Below are positions 1 to 9,604 of a stretch of DNA of 64,000 nt, piece by piece. The stretch is taken from positions 62,001 to 126,000 of the forward strand of contig CAAFUF010000015.1 of NCBI GenBank assembly GCA_900766135.1, in the 5' to 3' direction. This DNA comes from Paenibacillaceae bacterium (GTDB lineage Bacteria > Bacillota > Bacilli > Paenibacillales > Paenibacillaceae). A program made the translations under genes and the position numbers. The notes beneath the pieces are model-generated. The model was not told where the DNA came from, searched no databases, and saw only the letters and a program-made list of their open reading frames with translations. How positions within the stretch are numbered: position 1 is the first letter of the stretch; each line of letters opens with the position of its first letter.

Positions 1-38
1 TTCCGGTTATCGCGAGCTTGCAGAAACGGTATGACCTT

Positions 39-88
39 AACCAAAAGCGCGGGGGAGCGATGCTCTCCCCCGCGCTTTTGGTTTTTTT
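39..88. terminator. Strong intrinsic terminator downstream of melA
   Basis: Two 19-base arms (39-57 and 65-83) are perfectly complementary around a 7-base loop, and the plus strand continues into a run of seven T. On the plus strand it would end a gene lying left of the window. On the minus strand it sits just after the melA stop codon, where the arm ends in TTTTGGTT, so it may work in both directions. Confidence 0.9.
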
Positions 89-1385
89 AGCGATAAGCCG
101 GCAGCCAATCCCCGTGCGCTTCGATCAGGTCATCGCACATCGCGATGATATCGTCGATGGATAATTCGGCTGAGGTGTGAGGATCGAGCATGGCCGCATG
201 GTAGATATGCTCCTTCTTGCCGGTGATGGCGGCTTCGATCGTCAGCAGTTGGGTGTTGATGTTCGTGCGGTTCAACGCAGCGCATTGCGGCGGCAGATTG
301 CCGACATACGTAGGGGTCACACCGCTCGCATCCACGAGGCAGGAGACTTCCACGCAAGCTTCTGCCGGGAGGTTGGGAATCAGTCCCGTATTCATTACGT
401 TGCCGCCGATTTTGAACGGGACGTCGGTTTCAATGGCTTCCATAATATAGGAAGCGTATTCATGGGAACGCTCGTGCTTCAACTCCCGATTGCCGACGAG
501 CTCTTCCCGCATGCGCTCCCAGTTGGAGATTTGTTCGACGCAGCGCCGCGGGTATTCGTCCAGCGGAATTTGGAAACGTTCGATCAGTTCGGGATAGTTG
601 CGTTTGATAAAATAAGGATGATATTCGGCGTTATGCTCCGACGATTCCGTGATGTAATAGCCGAATTTCAGCATCATTTCGAACCGGACCATGTCATGAT
701 GCGGCTGTTTTTGCTTCTCCGCCGCCAGGCGTTTGATTTCCGGGTACAGGTCGACGCCGTCCCGGGTGACCTCGAGCAGCCAGGCCATATGGTTGATGCC
801 GGCGATTTTGGCTTGAACTCCGGTTTTGTCCATTCCTAAGCTGTCGAACAAGCCGGGAATGCAGGCCTGAACGCTGTGGCAAAGGCCAACGGTACGAACC
901 TGGCCGTACGTATTCATGACGTTGGTCAGCACGGCCATCGGGTTCGTGTAGTTCAAAAACAAGGCGTCCGGGCACATTTCGCGGATATCGGCCGCAAAGT
1001 CCAGCATGACGGGAATCGTCCGCAAATTGCGGAAAATCCCGCCGATCCCGACCGTATCGGCGATCGTCTGGCGCAGCCCGTATTTCTTCGGAATCTCGAA
1101 ATCCGTAATGGTGCACGGATCATATCCGCCGACTTGGATGGCGTTGATGACGTACTTCGCGCCTTTCAGCGCCTCCTTGCGGTCGGTGTAGGCTTTCACG
1201 ATGCATGTACTGCCGCTGCTACGCATCAGATTATTCAGCATGTTCTCCGAATCCTTGAGCCGCTGAAGGTCGATATCAAACAAGGCGAGCTCGAAGCCCT
1301 GCAAAGCGGGGGTCTGCATGCAATCGCCCAAGACATTTTTGGCGAACACCGTACTGCCGGCCCCGATAAATGTAATTTTCGACAT
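87..1385 (-). CDS. melA: GH4 alpha-galactosidase (NAD- and Mn-dependent)
   Basis: This is a 432-residue GH4 enzyme, expected to hydrolyse alpha-galactosides such as melibiose in the cytoplasm by the NAD- and metal-dependent redox mechanism of the family. The N-terminus carries the dinucleotide-binding FIGAGST motif. The metal-site segments GLCHS and GINH and the substrate loop NYTNPM are present, and the sequence closely resembles Bacillus MelA. No signal peptide is seen. I start at the ATG at 1385 because GGAGG lies 9 bases upstream; the in-frame TTG at 1391 is too close to it. The gene is divergent from an AraC regulator 150 bp away, which is the likely controller. Substrate preference within GH4 is inferred from overall resemblance. 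Confidence 0.9.
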   Translation of the reverse strand: MSKITFIGAGSTVFAKNVLGDCMQTPALQGFELALFDIDLQRLKDSENMLNNLMRSSGSTCIVKAYTDRKEALKGAKYVINAIQVGGYDPCTITDFEIPKKYGLRQTIADTVGIGGIFRNLRTIPVMLDFAADIREMCPDALFLNYTNPMAVLTNVMNTYGQVRTVGLCHSVQACIPGLFDSLGMDKTGVQAKIAGINHMAWLLEVTRDGVDLYPEIKRLAAEKQKQPHHDMVRFEMMLKFGYYITESSEHNAEYHPYFIKRNYPELIERFQIPLDEYPRRCVEQISNWERMREELVGNRELKHERSHEYASYIMEAIETDVPFKIGGNVMNTGLIPNLPAEACVEVSCLVDASGVTPTYVGNLPPQCAALNRTNINTQLLTIEAAITGKKEHIYHAAMLDPHTSAELSIDDIIAMCDDLIEAHGDWLPAYR

Positions 1386-1537
1386 ATCCAATCTCCTCCT
1401 TTTTCCTCCTCAATATAGCTCTCGTCCTGAAATAAAGGTATGGAGGAATGAAAGGGAAGTATGGAGAAATGTTGTATTTTGGTCCACCATCCCGTACGCT
1501 AGGGAGAGCAGACCCAATCGCGTTTTAGGAGGCCGTG

Positions 1538-2398
1538 ATGATTCCCGAACATGACTTGTTTGAAGTCCATATGAACCCCGATGACCGGGAACGGGAGGTG
1601 GCCGTCTTGTTTAGCGGTCAAGGACGGCCCCATCCGAACCATCGCATCGGGCCGTCCGTGCATGACCATTTTTTGCTGCATACCGTATTTGAGGGGAAGG
1701 GAACGTATACTTGGGGAGGACGCGTTTATTCCTGCGGGCCGGGAGATACCTTCGTTATTTTTCCGAGCGGCTTGTTCACATATGAAGCGGATGCCAGGGA
1801 TCCCTGGCATTACGCATGGGTCGCATTAAAAGGGCCAGGCGTCCTTCGACAGCTGGCGGACGTCGGAATTACGCCGGACCAGCCGGTGGTAAGCTCCCGG
1901 GAACCCGAGGAATTACGGGAGCTCTACGCCCGCCTTCGGTCCTCGTTCCGCCAGAGCGATCACCCGCATTTGGAGAGCCTTGAGGCGGCGGGGTGGCTGA
2001 CGCTGCTGTTCCACCATTTCGGATTGGCGAACCGCGAATTGCTGCCCCGTTCCGCCGCGAAGGAGCCGGCGATGCTCGACCGGCAGGTCGAGCAGGCGAT
2101 CCGCTGGTTCCAACTGCAATACCCGCAGCAGATCGGCATCGAAGAGCTGTCCCGCAATTTGGGTTACCATCGGGCCCATTTGTTTAATGCCTTTAAGGCG
2201 CGGACGGGACTGTCGCCGAAACAATATTTGACTCAGGTGAGGATCGAGAAAGCGAAGGAACTGCTTGCCGGTTCATTAACCGTCGACCAAATCGCCGCCT
2301 CCGTTGGCTTTAACGACGCGCTTTACTTCTCGCGGCAGTTCAAGAAGGCAACCGGGAAGTCTCCCAGCGAATACCGCGGCGCACTCCGGAAGGCATAA
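1538..2398 (+). CDS. AraC-family regulator, probable controller of melA
   Basis: The 286-residue protein has an N-terminal cupin-like sensing domain (about 20-120) with the pattern GKGTYTWGGRVYSCGPGD, and a C-terminal pair of AraC helix-turn-helix units (about 185-285) ending in the typical VGFNDALYFSRQFKKATGKSP stretch. The ATG at 1538 is preferred over the GTG at 1535 because AGGAGG ends 5 bases before it. It is divergent from the GH4 alpha-galactosidase, the usual arrangement for an activator of the adjoining sugar gene. The ligand is unknown, but an alpha-galactoside is a reasonable inference. Confidence 0.88.
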   Translation: MIPEHDLFEVHMNPDDREREVAVLFSGQGRPHPNHRIGPSVHDHFLLHTVFEGKGTYTWGGRVYSCGPGDTFVIFPSGLFTYEADARDPWHYAWVALKGPGVLRQLADVGITPDQPVVSSREPEELRELYARLRSSFRQSDHPHLESLEAAGWLTLLFHHFGLANRELLPRSAAKEPAMLDRQVEQAIRWFQLQYPQQIGIEELSRNLGYHRAHLFNAFKARTGLSPKQYLTQVRIEKAKELLAGSLTVDQIAASVGFNDALYFSRQFKKATGKSPSEYRGALRKA

Positions 2399-2423
2399 GC
2401 AAGTTGTAAAGCGGGAGCAGTGT

Positions 2424-3674
2424 CTATAGGGCAGCGCAGCAACTCTTATGCTTCTTGCCGCTGCCGCAGGGACAAGGCTCATTGCGGCCCGGAGCCTTAC
2501 CGTCAAAATAGCGCTGTACATTGCGGGAGTACAGTTCCCGGCGCATTCGCTCGCCCAATTCCTGCATGCGCTCATGGGCATAAGCATAAATCCGCATATA
2601 GCTTTGACAGAAGTAATCCGGATCGGCTTGCTCCGTTTCCGGATTCCATTTGCGGTTTCGCGGGCAGCCGCCGTAGCAAAGCCGTTGCCATTCGCAAGAT
2701 CGGCATTTGTTCGGTAAAGCCGGCTTCATCCGGTGGAAGCGAGTGTAGTTCGGATGGGCCAGCATGTCGGCGATGGAAGAGTTGGCCACATTGCCGACGG
2801 TCCACTCCTCGTTGATGAAGAAGTCGCACGGAAAAGCATCGCCGTTTTGTTCCAGCACCAGGCTCGTCGGGCACGCTGCGCGATGGATGCATAGCTCCGC
2901 TTCCCGGTTAATGTACACGCTGAGCATATTATCGAAGAAGCGCACGGAATCCTGCGGGTCGCCGTCGTTGTACCACTCGTCGAACACTTCGCAGAGGAAA
3001 TCGCCGTATTCCTGCGGGGTAATTTCGTAAACGCCGGGCTCATTCACCTTCTGCGACCGAAAATCCATGCAGGGAATGAACTGGATATACTTGAAATCGT
3101 TCTCACGATAAAATGCCATTAATTCTTTAGCTTTGTCTACGTTTCCTTTATGAATGACCGTCAAAATATTAAAATCGACCTTATGCTTCCGTAAATGTTC
3201 GATCCCGGCCATCACCCGTTCAAAGCTGCCTTTGCCGGCGGCGTTCACCCGGCGCGCATCGTGGATTTCTTTGGGCCCGTCCAGGCTGACGCCGATCAGA
3301 AAGTTATAGGTTTTGAAAAAAGAGGCCCAACGATCGTTGATCAGCGTGGCGTTCGTCTGCAGCGAGTTGCTGATGATCGTATGCGGCGGGGCGTGCAAAG
3401 CCTGCCGATAGACGACTTCTTCGAAGAACTCAAGCCCGGCCAGCAGCGGCTCCCCGCCCTGCCAGGCAAAATTGGCGGCGCCTTGGCTGTGCTGCATGTA
3501 ATCCTTGATGAATTTATCCAAAATAGCGGAATCGATCCGGTTGATCTTCGGTCCCGGCTTGCCTCCGCACGTACTGTAATAGCAGTAATCGCAAGCCAAA
3601 TTGCAGTCTTCCGATACGGTTTTCCACATCACTCCGATGCTGGAATGACCGTTCGTCATGCAGCCTCCCGACAT
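2424..3674 (-). CDS. Anaerobic sulfatase-maturating enzyme (radical SAM/SPASM) with C-terminal SEC-C motif
   Basis: The radical-SAM cluster motif C-x3-C-x2-C is at residues 24, 28 and 31, followed by CYYS typical of anSME enzymes. The SPASM region near the end carries further cysteines (CRSCEWQRLCYGGCPRNR). Such enzymes convert the active-site Cys or Ser of sulfatases into formylglycine. The three Cys-type sulfatases in this window are obvious clients. The last 20 residues form a complete SEC-C zinc motif (NEPCPCGSGKKHKSCC), an add-on I do not associate with anSME. The start at 3674 has AGGAGGGG about 7 bases upstream; an upstream ATG at 3695 has no such site. The gene is divergent from the membrane AraC sensor at 3906. 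Confidence 0.9.
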   Translation of the reverse strand: MSGGCMTNGHSSIGVMWKTVSEDCNLACDYCYYSTCGGKPGPKINRIDSAILDKFIKDYMQHSQGAANFAWQGGEPLLAGLEFFEEVVYRQALHAPPHTIISNSLQTNATLINDRWASFFKTYNFLIGVSLDGPKEIHDARRVNAAGKGSFERVMAGIEHLRKHKVDFNILTVIHKGNVDKAKELMAFYRENDFKYIQFIPCMDFRSQKVNEPGVYEITPQEYGDFLCEVFDEWYNDGDPQDSVRFFDNMLSVYINREAELCIHRAACPTSLVLEQNGDAFPCDFFINEEWTVGNVANSSIADMLAHPNYTRFHRMKPALPNKCRSCEWQRLCYGGCPRNRKWNPETEQADPDYFCQSYMRIYAYAHERMQELGERMRRELYSRNVQRYFDGKAPGRNEPCPCGSGKKHKSCCAAL

Positions 3675-3905
3675 AGCAGTCCCCTCCTGTCCCATTTGTT
3701 CCTAAGATAGCACCCGACTAACATTGTGTCAAAATAATATTAAGTCCATTGAATTGGTTCGATTTACCATCCTCCGAAAACAAAAATCGGTGACCTTTGG
3801 ATCAATATGAATTTAACTCTGTGGAAGCTTGACCAAATATGTTATGATTAACGAAATAAAGTCACAGATTCGACATATTATTCGTCGATGACAGGGGGCA
3901 CGGTC

Positions 3906-6215
3906 ATGAAAAGCTTGATGGGGGTTCTTTTTAACGATAAATACCGGTCGTTGTTCTATCGTTTATCCGCCGCTCTAGCCCTTTTGGTTTTGATGGTCGC
4001 TTTAGGTTTTCTTATTTTTAATAGCGCTTACAATCATCTTCAGCAGAAGTCCAAGTTGGAGGATTTAAGCACGAAATCGAAAACGCTATTCAAAAACTAT
4101 TATAATAATTTATTTCAAGATATGGACAACAAGTCCGTCGAGTTATCCAATAACAAAAAATTAATGAACATGTTAAAAAAGTCGGACGAAGACATGAGCC
4201 TCATCAACATTATTAATAACGGCTCCGATTTTTGCTGCGTGGTATCTATCGATATTTACACGCGCGACCAGGCGTTTCGTTATAACCATGGCCAAATCTT
4301 GGATATCCCGCTGATGAGCGACGATGAATGGGCGGCGAGCAGGGCGGACGTCATGAAAGGCGCTTATTGGAAAATAGATGAAGCTGCCGGCGATGCTTCT
4401 TCGTCCCCTCCGACTGTGCATATCCTTCGCAGCATTCCCAATATCGCATCGGATCCGATCGGATTCCTCAAAATCAATTTAAACAGCCGGTCGCTTTTTC
4501 AAAACCCTTTTCAAAGCGGCCAACACGAAAAGATTTGGTTGGAATCGCCCTCGCATCTATTATTTTCGTTAAATACGGGGCTGCTCGATCAAGCGGCTAT
4601 GGCTGGCGGTCTCCGATTTGAACCCAATGCCTCCGGCTCCATTCAGTTGGAGCGCGAGAATTATTTTTACAATGTCGTGCCTGCCCGTTTATCGGGATGG
4701 AATTTTGTTTATGCGGTTCCCGAAGGGACCGTATCGAAGGGAATCTCTTTTGGTTCCTTTCTTTGGCTCATGTTTTTCATCCTCTTTATCCTGTTGATAT
4801 TCTATGCGTTCGTCCTGATTCGCAGCGTCTTCGGAAAAATACGCACGATTCAAGAAGTCGTAGGTAACTCAAGCGCTGCGGGCGCAACGAAGGGCACAAG
4901 TTTTTCCCTTAACGTGCTTATTAATAGCGTAGCCTCTTTGAAGGAACACCGGGAAAATATCGAATGGATGTATCGCAAAAATATCCCGATCTTGAAAAAA
5001 GCGCTTTGCTATCGGCTGCTGTATCATGATCGGGGGGAATGGCCGGAGATTCGGGAACAGATGTCACAGCTCGGCTTCACGTTCCCCACCTCTGTTTACT
5101 CGGTCGTCTTGTTTCGCATCGACAAGTATTACGACTTTCTGCAGAATTACAACAAGGCCGATCAAAGTTTATTGCGCTTTTTTGCTTATAAAATGGCCGA
5201 AGAGATAGGGGGCCAGCATTTCAAAGTCTTAATGTGGAATACCGAAAGCCGAGATATCGTCATGATTGCCAATGCCCTTGTATCCATGGAGGAAGAAGTT
5301 TTCGAAGTTCAAATTGAAAGCGCAGTCCATTCGATTGTCGAGCATATCAACAATTATTTGAAAATTACCATTACCGCCGTGATCGGCCCAACGATTCAAG
5401 ATGCTCGGCAGATCCCGGACAGCTGGAATCGGGTCGTCAATTTCATGGAAAGCAAGAGATTCGGCGGCTGTCATGTGTTGAAGTGCCGGGATCACGAGAG
5501 GGAAACGCCGTTTTTTGCCGGGATGCTCGAGGCATCAAGAGGAAGAAAAGACGCCCTGCTTCAAGCCGTTAAAAGCAACGATATCCGGCAGATCGACGAA
5601 GAGTTGGAACGGACAAAAGGGTTCCTGGAATCCCTGGACGGTTATCCGATGATCTTCATTCAACAGTTATTGATCGATGTGGTGATGTCGGCCGCTTATG
5701 CGTTAATGGAGATGGGATCCAAGCCACAGGTCGATAAAATATTCGCGGAGCTGCACCTCGAAATGCAGCGCATCGAAAGTATTGAGGAAGCCATGGCTTG
5801 GTTCAAAAAGAAGCTGTTTCACTGGCTTGAAAGCATGGAATCCGATCGGTCGGATCACGCGGGATTAATGTCCCACGTGCTTGAATACGTGAACGCCAAT
5901 TATGACCGCGAGATCTCGCTAGGCGGCATCGCTGCGGAATTGCAGTTGAATATCGCCCACTTAAGCCGTTTGTTCAAAAAAAGCACCGGCAAAAATTTTA
6001 TGGATTACCTCATTGATTTAAGGATCGAACGTGCCAAGCAAATGCTGACGGATTCGGCGGAGACGGTACAACGGATCGGGGAGAAAGTCGGGTACGTAAA
6101 CACGCAAAGCTTCATTCGTATCTTCAAAAAAAATGTCGGTGTGACACCGGGCCAGTTCCGGGAATGCAAAACCCGTGAGACGGTAAAGCACCTGGATGCG
6201 GGCAAAGTCTACTAG
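3906..6215 (+). CDS. Membrane-anchored AraC-type transcriptional regulator
   Basis: This 769-residue protein has a transmembrane segment at about 18-40, an extracytoplasmic sensing region to about 285, a second transmembrane segment at about 290-312, a cytoplasmic linker, and a C-terminal AraC helix-turn-helix domain (about 665-765) with LNIAHLSRLFKKSTGKNF. This layout is common in Paenibacillus, where such one-component sensors control neighbouring sugar ABC operons. The start is set at 3906 because AGGGGG lies about 8 bases upstream; an in-frame ATG at 3888 lacks a site. It directly precedes the importer-sulfatase operon and shares its direction, so it probably senses the sulfated glycan outside the cell. 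The ligand is inferred only. Confidence 0.87.
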   Translation: MKSLMGVLFNDKYRSLFYRLSAALALLVLMVALGFLIFNSAYNHLQQKSKLEDLSTKSKTLFKNYYNNLFQDMDNKSVELSNNKKLMNMLKKSDEDMSLINIINNGSDFCCVVSIDIYTRDQAFRYNHGQILDIPLMSDDEWAASRADVMKGAYWKIDEAAGDASSSPPTVHILRSIPNIASDPIGFLKINLNSRSLFQNPFQSGQHEKIWLESPSHLLFSLNTGLLDQAAMAGGLRFEPNASGSIQLERENYFYNVVPARLSGWNFVYAVPEGTVSKGISFGSFLWLMFFILFILLIFYAFVLIRSVFGKIRTIQEVVGNSSAAGATKGTSFSLNVLINSVASLKEHRENIEWMYRKNIPILKKALCYRLLYHDRGEWPEIREQMSQLGFTFPTSVYSVVLFRIDKYYDFLQNYNKADQSLLRFFAYKMAEEIGGQHFKVLMWNTESRDIVMIANALVSMEEEVFEVQIESAVHSIVEHINNYLKITITAVIGPTIQDARQIPDSWNRVVNFMESKRFGGCHVLKCRDHERETPFFAGMLEASRGRKDALLQAVKSNDIRQIDEELERTKGFLESLDGYPMIFIQQLLIDVVMSAAYALMEMGSKPQVDKIFAELHLEMQRIESIEEAMAWFKKKLFHWLESMESDRSDHAGLMSHVLEYVNANYDREISLGGIAAELQLNIAHLSRLFKKSTGKNFMDYLIDLRIERAKQMLTDSAETVQRIGEKVGYVNTQSFIRIFKKNVGVTPGQFRECKTRETVKHLDAGKVY

Positions 6216-6311
6216 TGGGACAACCTCTATTCGCAAAAATCATTCATCTATCAAAAAAGGTTCATCAATCGATAAAAAGACGGTTTGGGCCGGCGTGCAA
6301 ATGATGATCAT

Positions 6312-6358
6312 CGGATCAAAAATGCACGCTATTTTTTTTGATCCGAGCAGATTATAGT
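6312..6358 (+). promoter_or_regulatory. Inverted repeat and possible -10 upstream of the importer-sulfatase operon
   Basis: An 11-bp inverted repeat (CGGATCAAAAA at 6312-6322, TTTTTGATCCG at 6335-6345) is followed by TATAGT at 6353-6358, a possible -10 box. No good -35 box is seen at 17 bp. A weak -35 beside a dyad fits an activator-dependent promoter. The T-run lies inside the stem rather than after it, so this does not look like a normal terminator. The binding protein is not shown by the sequence. Confidence 0.35.
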
Positions 6359-6418
6359 CATAGCCAAGGTCAGCCGCTTCGACCGGCCGATCAAATTGAA
6401 AATCGGGGGGAAGATCCG

Positions 6419-7747
6419 ATGTTGCAAAAAAGGGGAAAAGCTTTTCTATCGTTATTCATGGCAGCAACCGTACTGCTGGTTTCCGCGTGTTCGTCAAGCG
6501 GCGGAAACGCTTCGGGTTCGGCGGAACCGGACGGAAGCCAAGGGGGAGAAGCAGCCGGGGAGCAGGTAACGCTGCAGGTTTGGGTACCGATCAATACGCC
6601 GGAGCTAGATGCGGTGTACAAGCAAGTCGGCGCCGATTTCGAGAAAACGCATCAGAACATTAAAGTTGAAATCACGACCATTCCTTTTTCCGATTATTTT
6701 CAAAAATTATCGGTCGCTTACGCCGGCGGCATTCAGCCGGACGTCCACGGACTTGGATTCGGTCAATTGATCTCAACGGTCGAGCAAGGCAATTATCTGG
6801 ATTTGAACACCTTGATCCAAAATGACGGATGGTCCGGCAAAGATGATTTCTATCCGGACATCCTGAAAGCCGGTGAGTGGAACGGAGGACTGTACGGCCT
6901 GCTGATTCCCGAGATTCGTCCGCTTGTTTGGAGGAAAGATTACTTCCGTGAAGCGGGGCTCGATCCTGAACAACCGCCGAAGACCTATGCCGAACTGTTT
7001 GACTTCGCGAAAAAGCTGGCAAAGAAAGAGAATGGAAAAGCGGTGCGCTCCGGTCTCGATATTACGACGAGCACCGTCAACAATGCGAACTCGGAACAAT
7101 CGTACTTAAGCATGTTGCTGCTTAACGGTTTGAACTTGTATGACGAGCAAGGCAATCCGACATTCGATACGCCGGAGTCGATTCAGGTGCTGGAGCAGAT
7201 CATGGATCTCGTAAAAGATAAAGACATCGTGTTCCAAACGGATGTCAACGTAACGGGAACTTTGTTCCAGAACAATTTGGCGGCCATGTCTTTTGCCAGC
7301 TCCTATTCCTTGACGCAATTAAGCAAGTCGATCGGGGCGGAGAATCTTGGGTATTCCCTTCCGCCGAAAGGACCGAACGGCGAGCAAACCTCGCTGATGC
7401 TGGGAACGTTCATGTCCATGGCCAAGAAAACGGAGCACCCGCAAGAAGCTTGGGAATTCCTGAAATTCATGTTCTCGCCGGAAGAAATGCTGCCGTTCGC
7501 CAAAGCATCCGGGTACATCCCGCCGCTGAAATCGCTCGAAGGCGAGTTCGTTAAGCTGGATCCGGCCAATGAGGTGATTTTTGAAGCAATGAACGACGCC
7601 AGCAGCTATTTGCCTTCTGCGAATTGGAATACGATCGTCAAGTATTTGCGAATCGGGCTGGAAGAAGCCTTTTTCGAGAAGAAATCACCGGAACAGGCGA
7701 TGAAGGATGCCGCGGAGGCAGCTCGGCAGGAAAGCGCTAAAAAGTAA
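6419..7747 (+). CDS. Sugar ABC transporter, extracellular solute-binding lipoprotein
   Basis: The 442-residue protein starts with a lipoprotein signal (MLQKRGKAFLSLFMAATVLL, then VSAC as lipobox), so it should be anchored outside the membrane. The mature part resembles family-1 solute-binding proteins for oligosaccharides. The start at 6419 follows GGGGGGAAG; an in-frame upstream start at 6338 would bury the signal peptide. It opens an operon with two permeases, two sulfatases, a GH3 enzyme and beta-phosphoglucomutase, so its ligand is probably a sulfated oligosaccharide. No ATPase gene is present nearby, so a shared MsmX-like ATPase encoded elsewhere is expected, as is common for this class. 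Confidence 0.9.
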   Translation: MLQKRGKAFLSLFMAATVLLVSACSSSGGNASGSAEPDGSQGGEAAGEQVTLQVWVPINTPELDAVYKQVGADFEKTHQNIKVEITTIPFSDYFQKLSVAYAGGIQPDVHGLGFGQLISTVEQGNYLDLNTLIQNDGWSGKDDFYPDILKAGEWNGGLYGLLIPEIRPLVWRKDYFREAGLDPEQPPKTYAELFDFAKKLAKKENGKAVRSGLDITTSTVNNANSEQSYLSMLLLNGLNLYDEQGNPTFDTPESIQVLEQIMDLVKDKDIVFQTDVNVTGTLFQNNLAAMSFASSYSLTQLSKSIGAENLGYSLPPKGPNGEQTSLMLGTFMSMAKKTEHPQEAWEFLKFMFSPEEMLPFAKASGYIPPLKSLEGEFVKLDPANEVIFEAMNDASSYLPSANWNTIVKYLRIGLEEAFFEKKSPEQAMKDAAEAARQESAKK

Positions 7748-7758
7748 AAGTCATTACC

Positions 7759-7794
7759 GGGCCCCTATGAGCTGCTGCGATGCTTAGGGGGCCC
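7759..7794 (+). other. Intercistronic hairpin between binding-protein and permease genes
   Basis: GGGCCCCTA (7759-7767) pairs with TAGGGGGCCC (7785-7794) with one bulged G. There is no T-run after it, so it is probably not a full terminator. Stem-loops at this place often protect the binding-protein mRNA from 3' decay and let it be made in excess over the permeases; that role is inferred. Confidence 0.6.
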
Positions 7795-7815
7795 TTCATG
7801 GAAAGGGGAGAACGC

Positions 7816-8688
7816 ATGAACGCGGTCTGGAGAAGAAAAATAACGCCCTATCTATTGATTTTGCCCAACGTGCTCATTTATTTCATCTTTATATTTGTTC
7901 CCCTATTATGCGTCGTCTATTTAAGCTTCACCAATTACAGCATCCTGTCTCCCGGACGCTTTATCGGGTTATCCAATTACGCGCGGATGCTGGAAGATCA
8001 AATCTTCATGGGCGCCGTCAAAAATACGTTGGTGTTTTGGATCGTGTCGGTCCTTCCGCAGATGGCGATCGGATTAGTGCTGGCCGTTCTGTTGAATTCG
8101 AAGATCAAGGGACTGTCTTTTTTTCGGGCGGGGTTGTATTTGCCAAGTGTCATTTCCGGGGTTGCGGTGTCCATGACCTGGCTCTACTTGTACGATGCTC
8201 AGAACGGTCCGTTTAATGCGGTGCTGAAGGGGCTTCATCTGAATCCGATCAATTGGCTGGGGGATACGCAGTATGCGTTGATGTCGATCAGTATTCTCGG
8301 TATTTGGGTCGGGACCGGCTACGCATTGATCGTGTATCTGGCAGGCCTGCAATCGATCTCGCAAGAATTGTACGAGGCGGCCAGCATCGACGGGGCTTCG
8401 AAGCTGCGCATCTTTTTCCGGATCACCGTACCGCTATTAAATCCGATGACGTTTTTCATTTTCGTGACGGCGACGATCCGCTCGTTCCAAGTCTTCGATT
8501 ATGTTTACGTGATGACCAAAGGAGGGCCGCTGAACGCGACGAATACGATCGTCAACAGCATCGTGGATACCTCTTTCGCGCAGTATGAAATGGGGTATGC
8601 TTCGGCGCTCTCCATCTTCTTGCTCGTCATTACGCTGGTCATTACTTTGATCAATTACAGAGTCGGAACGAAAACGCTGGATAGCTGA
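7816..8688 (+). CDS. Sugar ABC transporter permease (MalF-like)
   Basis: A 290-residue integral membrane protein with about six transmembrane helices beginning at LLILPNVLIYFIFIFVPLL. The EAA loop that contacts the ATPase is visible as EAASIDGASKLRIFFRITVPLL. It pairs with the next permease to form the channel of the importer. The ATG at 7816 is preceded by AAAGGGGAG at 5-6 bases; upstream in-frame starts fall within the hairpin at 7759-7794. It belongs to the operon that starts at 6419. Confidence 0.9.
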   Translation: MNAVWRRKITPYLLILPNVLIYFIFIFVPLLCVVYLSFTNYSILSPGRFIGLSNYARMLEDQIFMGAVKNTLVFWIVSVLPQMAIGLVLAVLLNSKIKGLSFFRAGLYLPSVISGVAVSMTWLYLYDAQNGPFNAVLKGLHLNPINWLGDTQYALMSISILGIWVGTGYALIVYLAGLQSISQELYEAASIDGASKLRIFFRITVPLLNPMTFFIFVTATIRSFQVFDYVYVMTKGGPLNATNTIVNSIVDTSFAQYEMGYASALSIFLLVITLVITLINYRVGTKTLDS

Positions 8689-8710
8689 ACGGAAGAAAGG
8701 AGAGAGGCTG

Positions 8711-9577
8711 TTGAAAAAGGTCGGCATGGCAAGGGCGCTGCTCTATGTATTTTTGATCGCGATTACGCTGATTAATCTATTTCCCGTCGTCATCATGATT
8801 TTCACTTCGCTGAAAGGGAACGACGAACTCATTTCGGGAACGTTCTCCTTCCTTCCCCGGGATTGGCAATTCGAGAATTATCAGAAAGCGATGGAGAGCG
8901 GAAAGTGGGGGCTCTACTTCAAAAATTCCTTGATCGTCACCTTGGTCGTGACAGGCGGGAGTCTCCTATTCAACACGTTGGCGGGATATACGTTTGCCAG
9001 AATCCGTTTTCGCGGCAGCACGATCATTTTCGTATGTTTACTCGCAGGGATGATGGTACCCGCGCAGTCGATCGTAGTTCCGCAATTTATCATTATGAAG
9101 AGCATTCCGTTGTTCGGCCATAACGATATTTGGGGCCAAGGCGGAACGGGCTGGCTAAACACGTATTACGCCTTAATCGTTCCAGCCTTGTCCGGGTCGA
9201 TCGGCATCTTTATGGCAAGGCAATTTTACTCAGGTTTCCCGAAAGACCTCGATGAAGCGGGTTACATGGACGGCTTGGGCTATTTCGGAACCTATCTGCG
9301 CATTTTCTTGCCGTTAAGCGGTCCGTTAATGGCTACCCTAGGCATTCTGAAAATCGTTTCGGTCTGGAACGAGTTCTTTCAGCCTCTGATCTTCACGAAC
9401 ACGGAATCGATGCGGACCATCCAATTGGCGCTGTCGCTTTTTAAAGGAGAGTTTACGATTCAATACAACTTGCTGATGGCCGCGACGGTTTTGGTATCGC
9501 TGCCGATGCTCGCCGCCTTCCTGTTGTTCCAGAAACAATTCGTCGGCAGCATCGTTTCGTCCGGCGTCAAAGGCTGA
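8711..9577 (+). CDS. Sugar ABC transporter permease (MalG-like)
   Basis: A 288-residue membrane protein with about six helices and an EAA loop in the form DEAGYMDGLGYFGTYLRIFLPL. It should form the import channel together with the preceding permease. The start codon is TTG at 8711, preceded by the purine-rich GAAAGGAGAGAGG. It follows its partner by 22 bp and precedes the first sulfatase by 27 bp in the same operon. Confidence 0.89.
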   Translation: MKKVGMARALLYVFLIAITLINLFPVVIMIFTSLKGNDELISGTFSFLPRDWQFENYQKAMESGKWGLYFKNSLIVTLVVTGGSLLFNTLAGYTFARIRFRGSTIIFVCLLAGMMVPAQSIVVPQFIIMKSIPLFGHNDIWGQGGTGWLNTYYALIVPALSGSIGIFMARQFYSGFPKDLDEAGYMDGLGYFGTYLRIFLPLSGPLMATLGILKIVSVWNEFFQPLIFTNTESMRTIQLALSLFKGEFTIQYNLLMAATVLVSLPMLAAFLLFQKQFVGSIVSSGVKG

Positions 9578-9604
9578 TTATCGAAAGAAAGCGAGGAAGA
9601 TACG

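Noticed and set aside
7759..7794. Hairpin after the binding-protein gene as a transcription terminator
   Set aside because: No T-run follows, and the downstream permease genes have no promoter of their own that I can see; an mRNA-stabilising role fits better.
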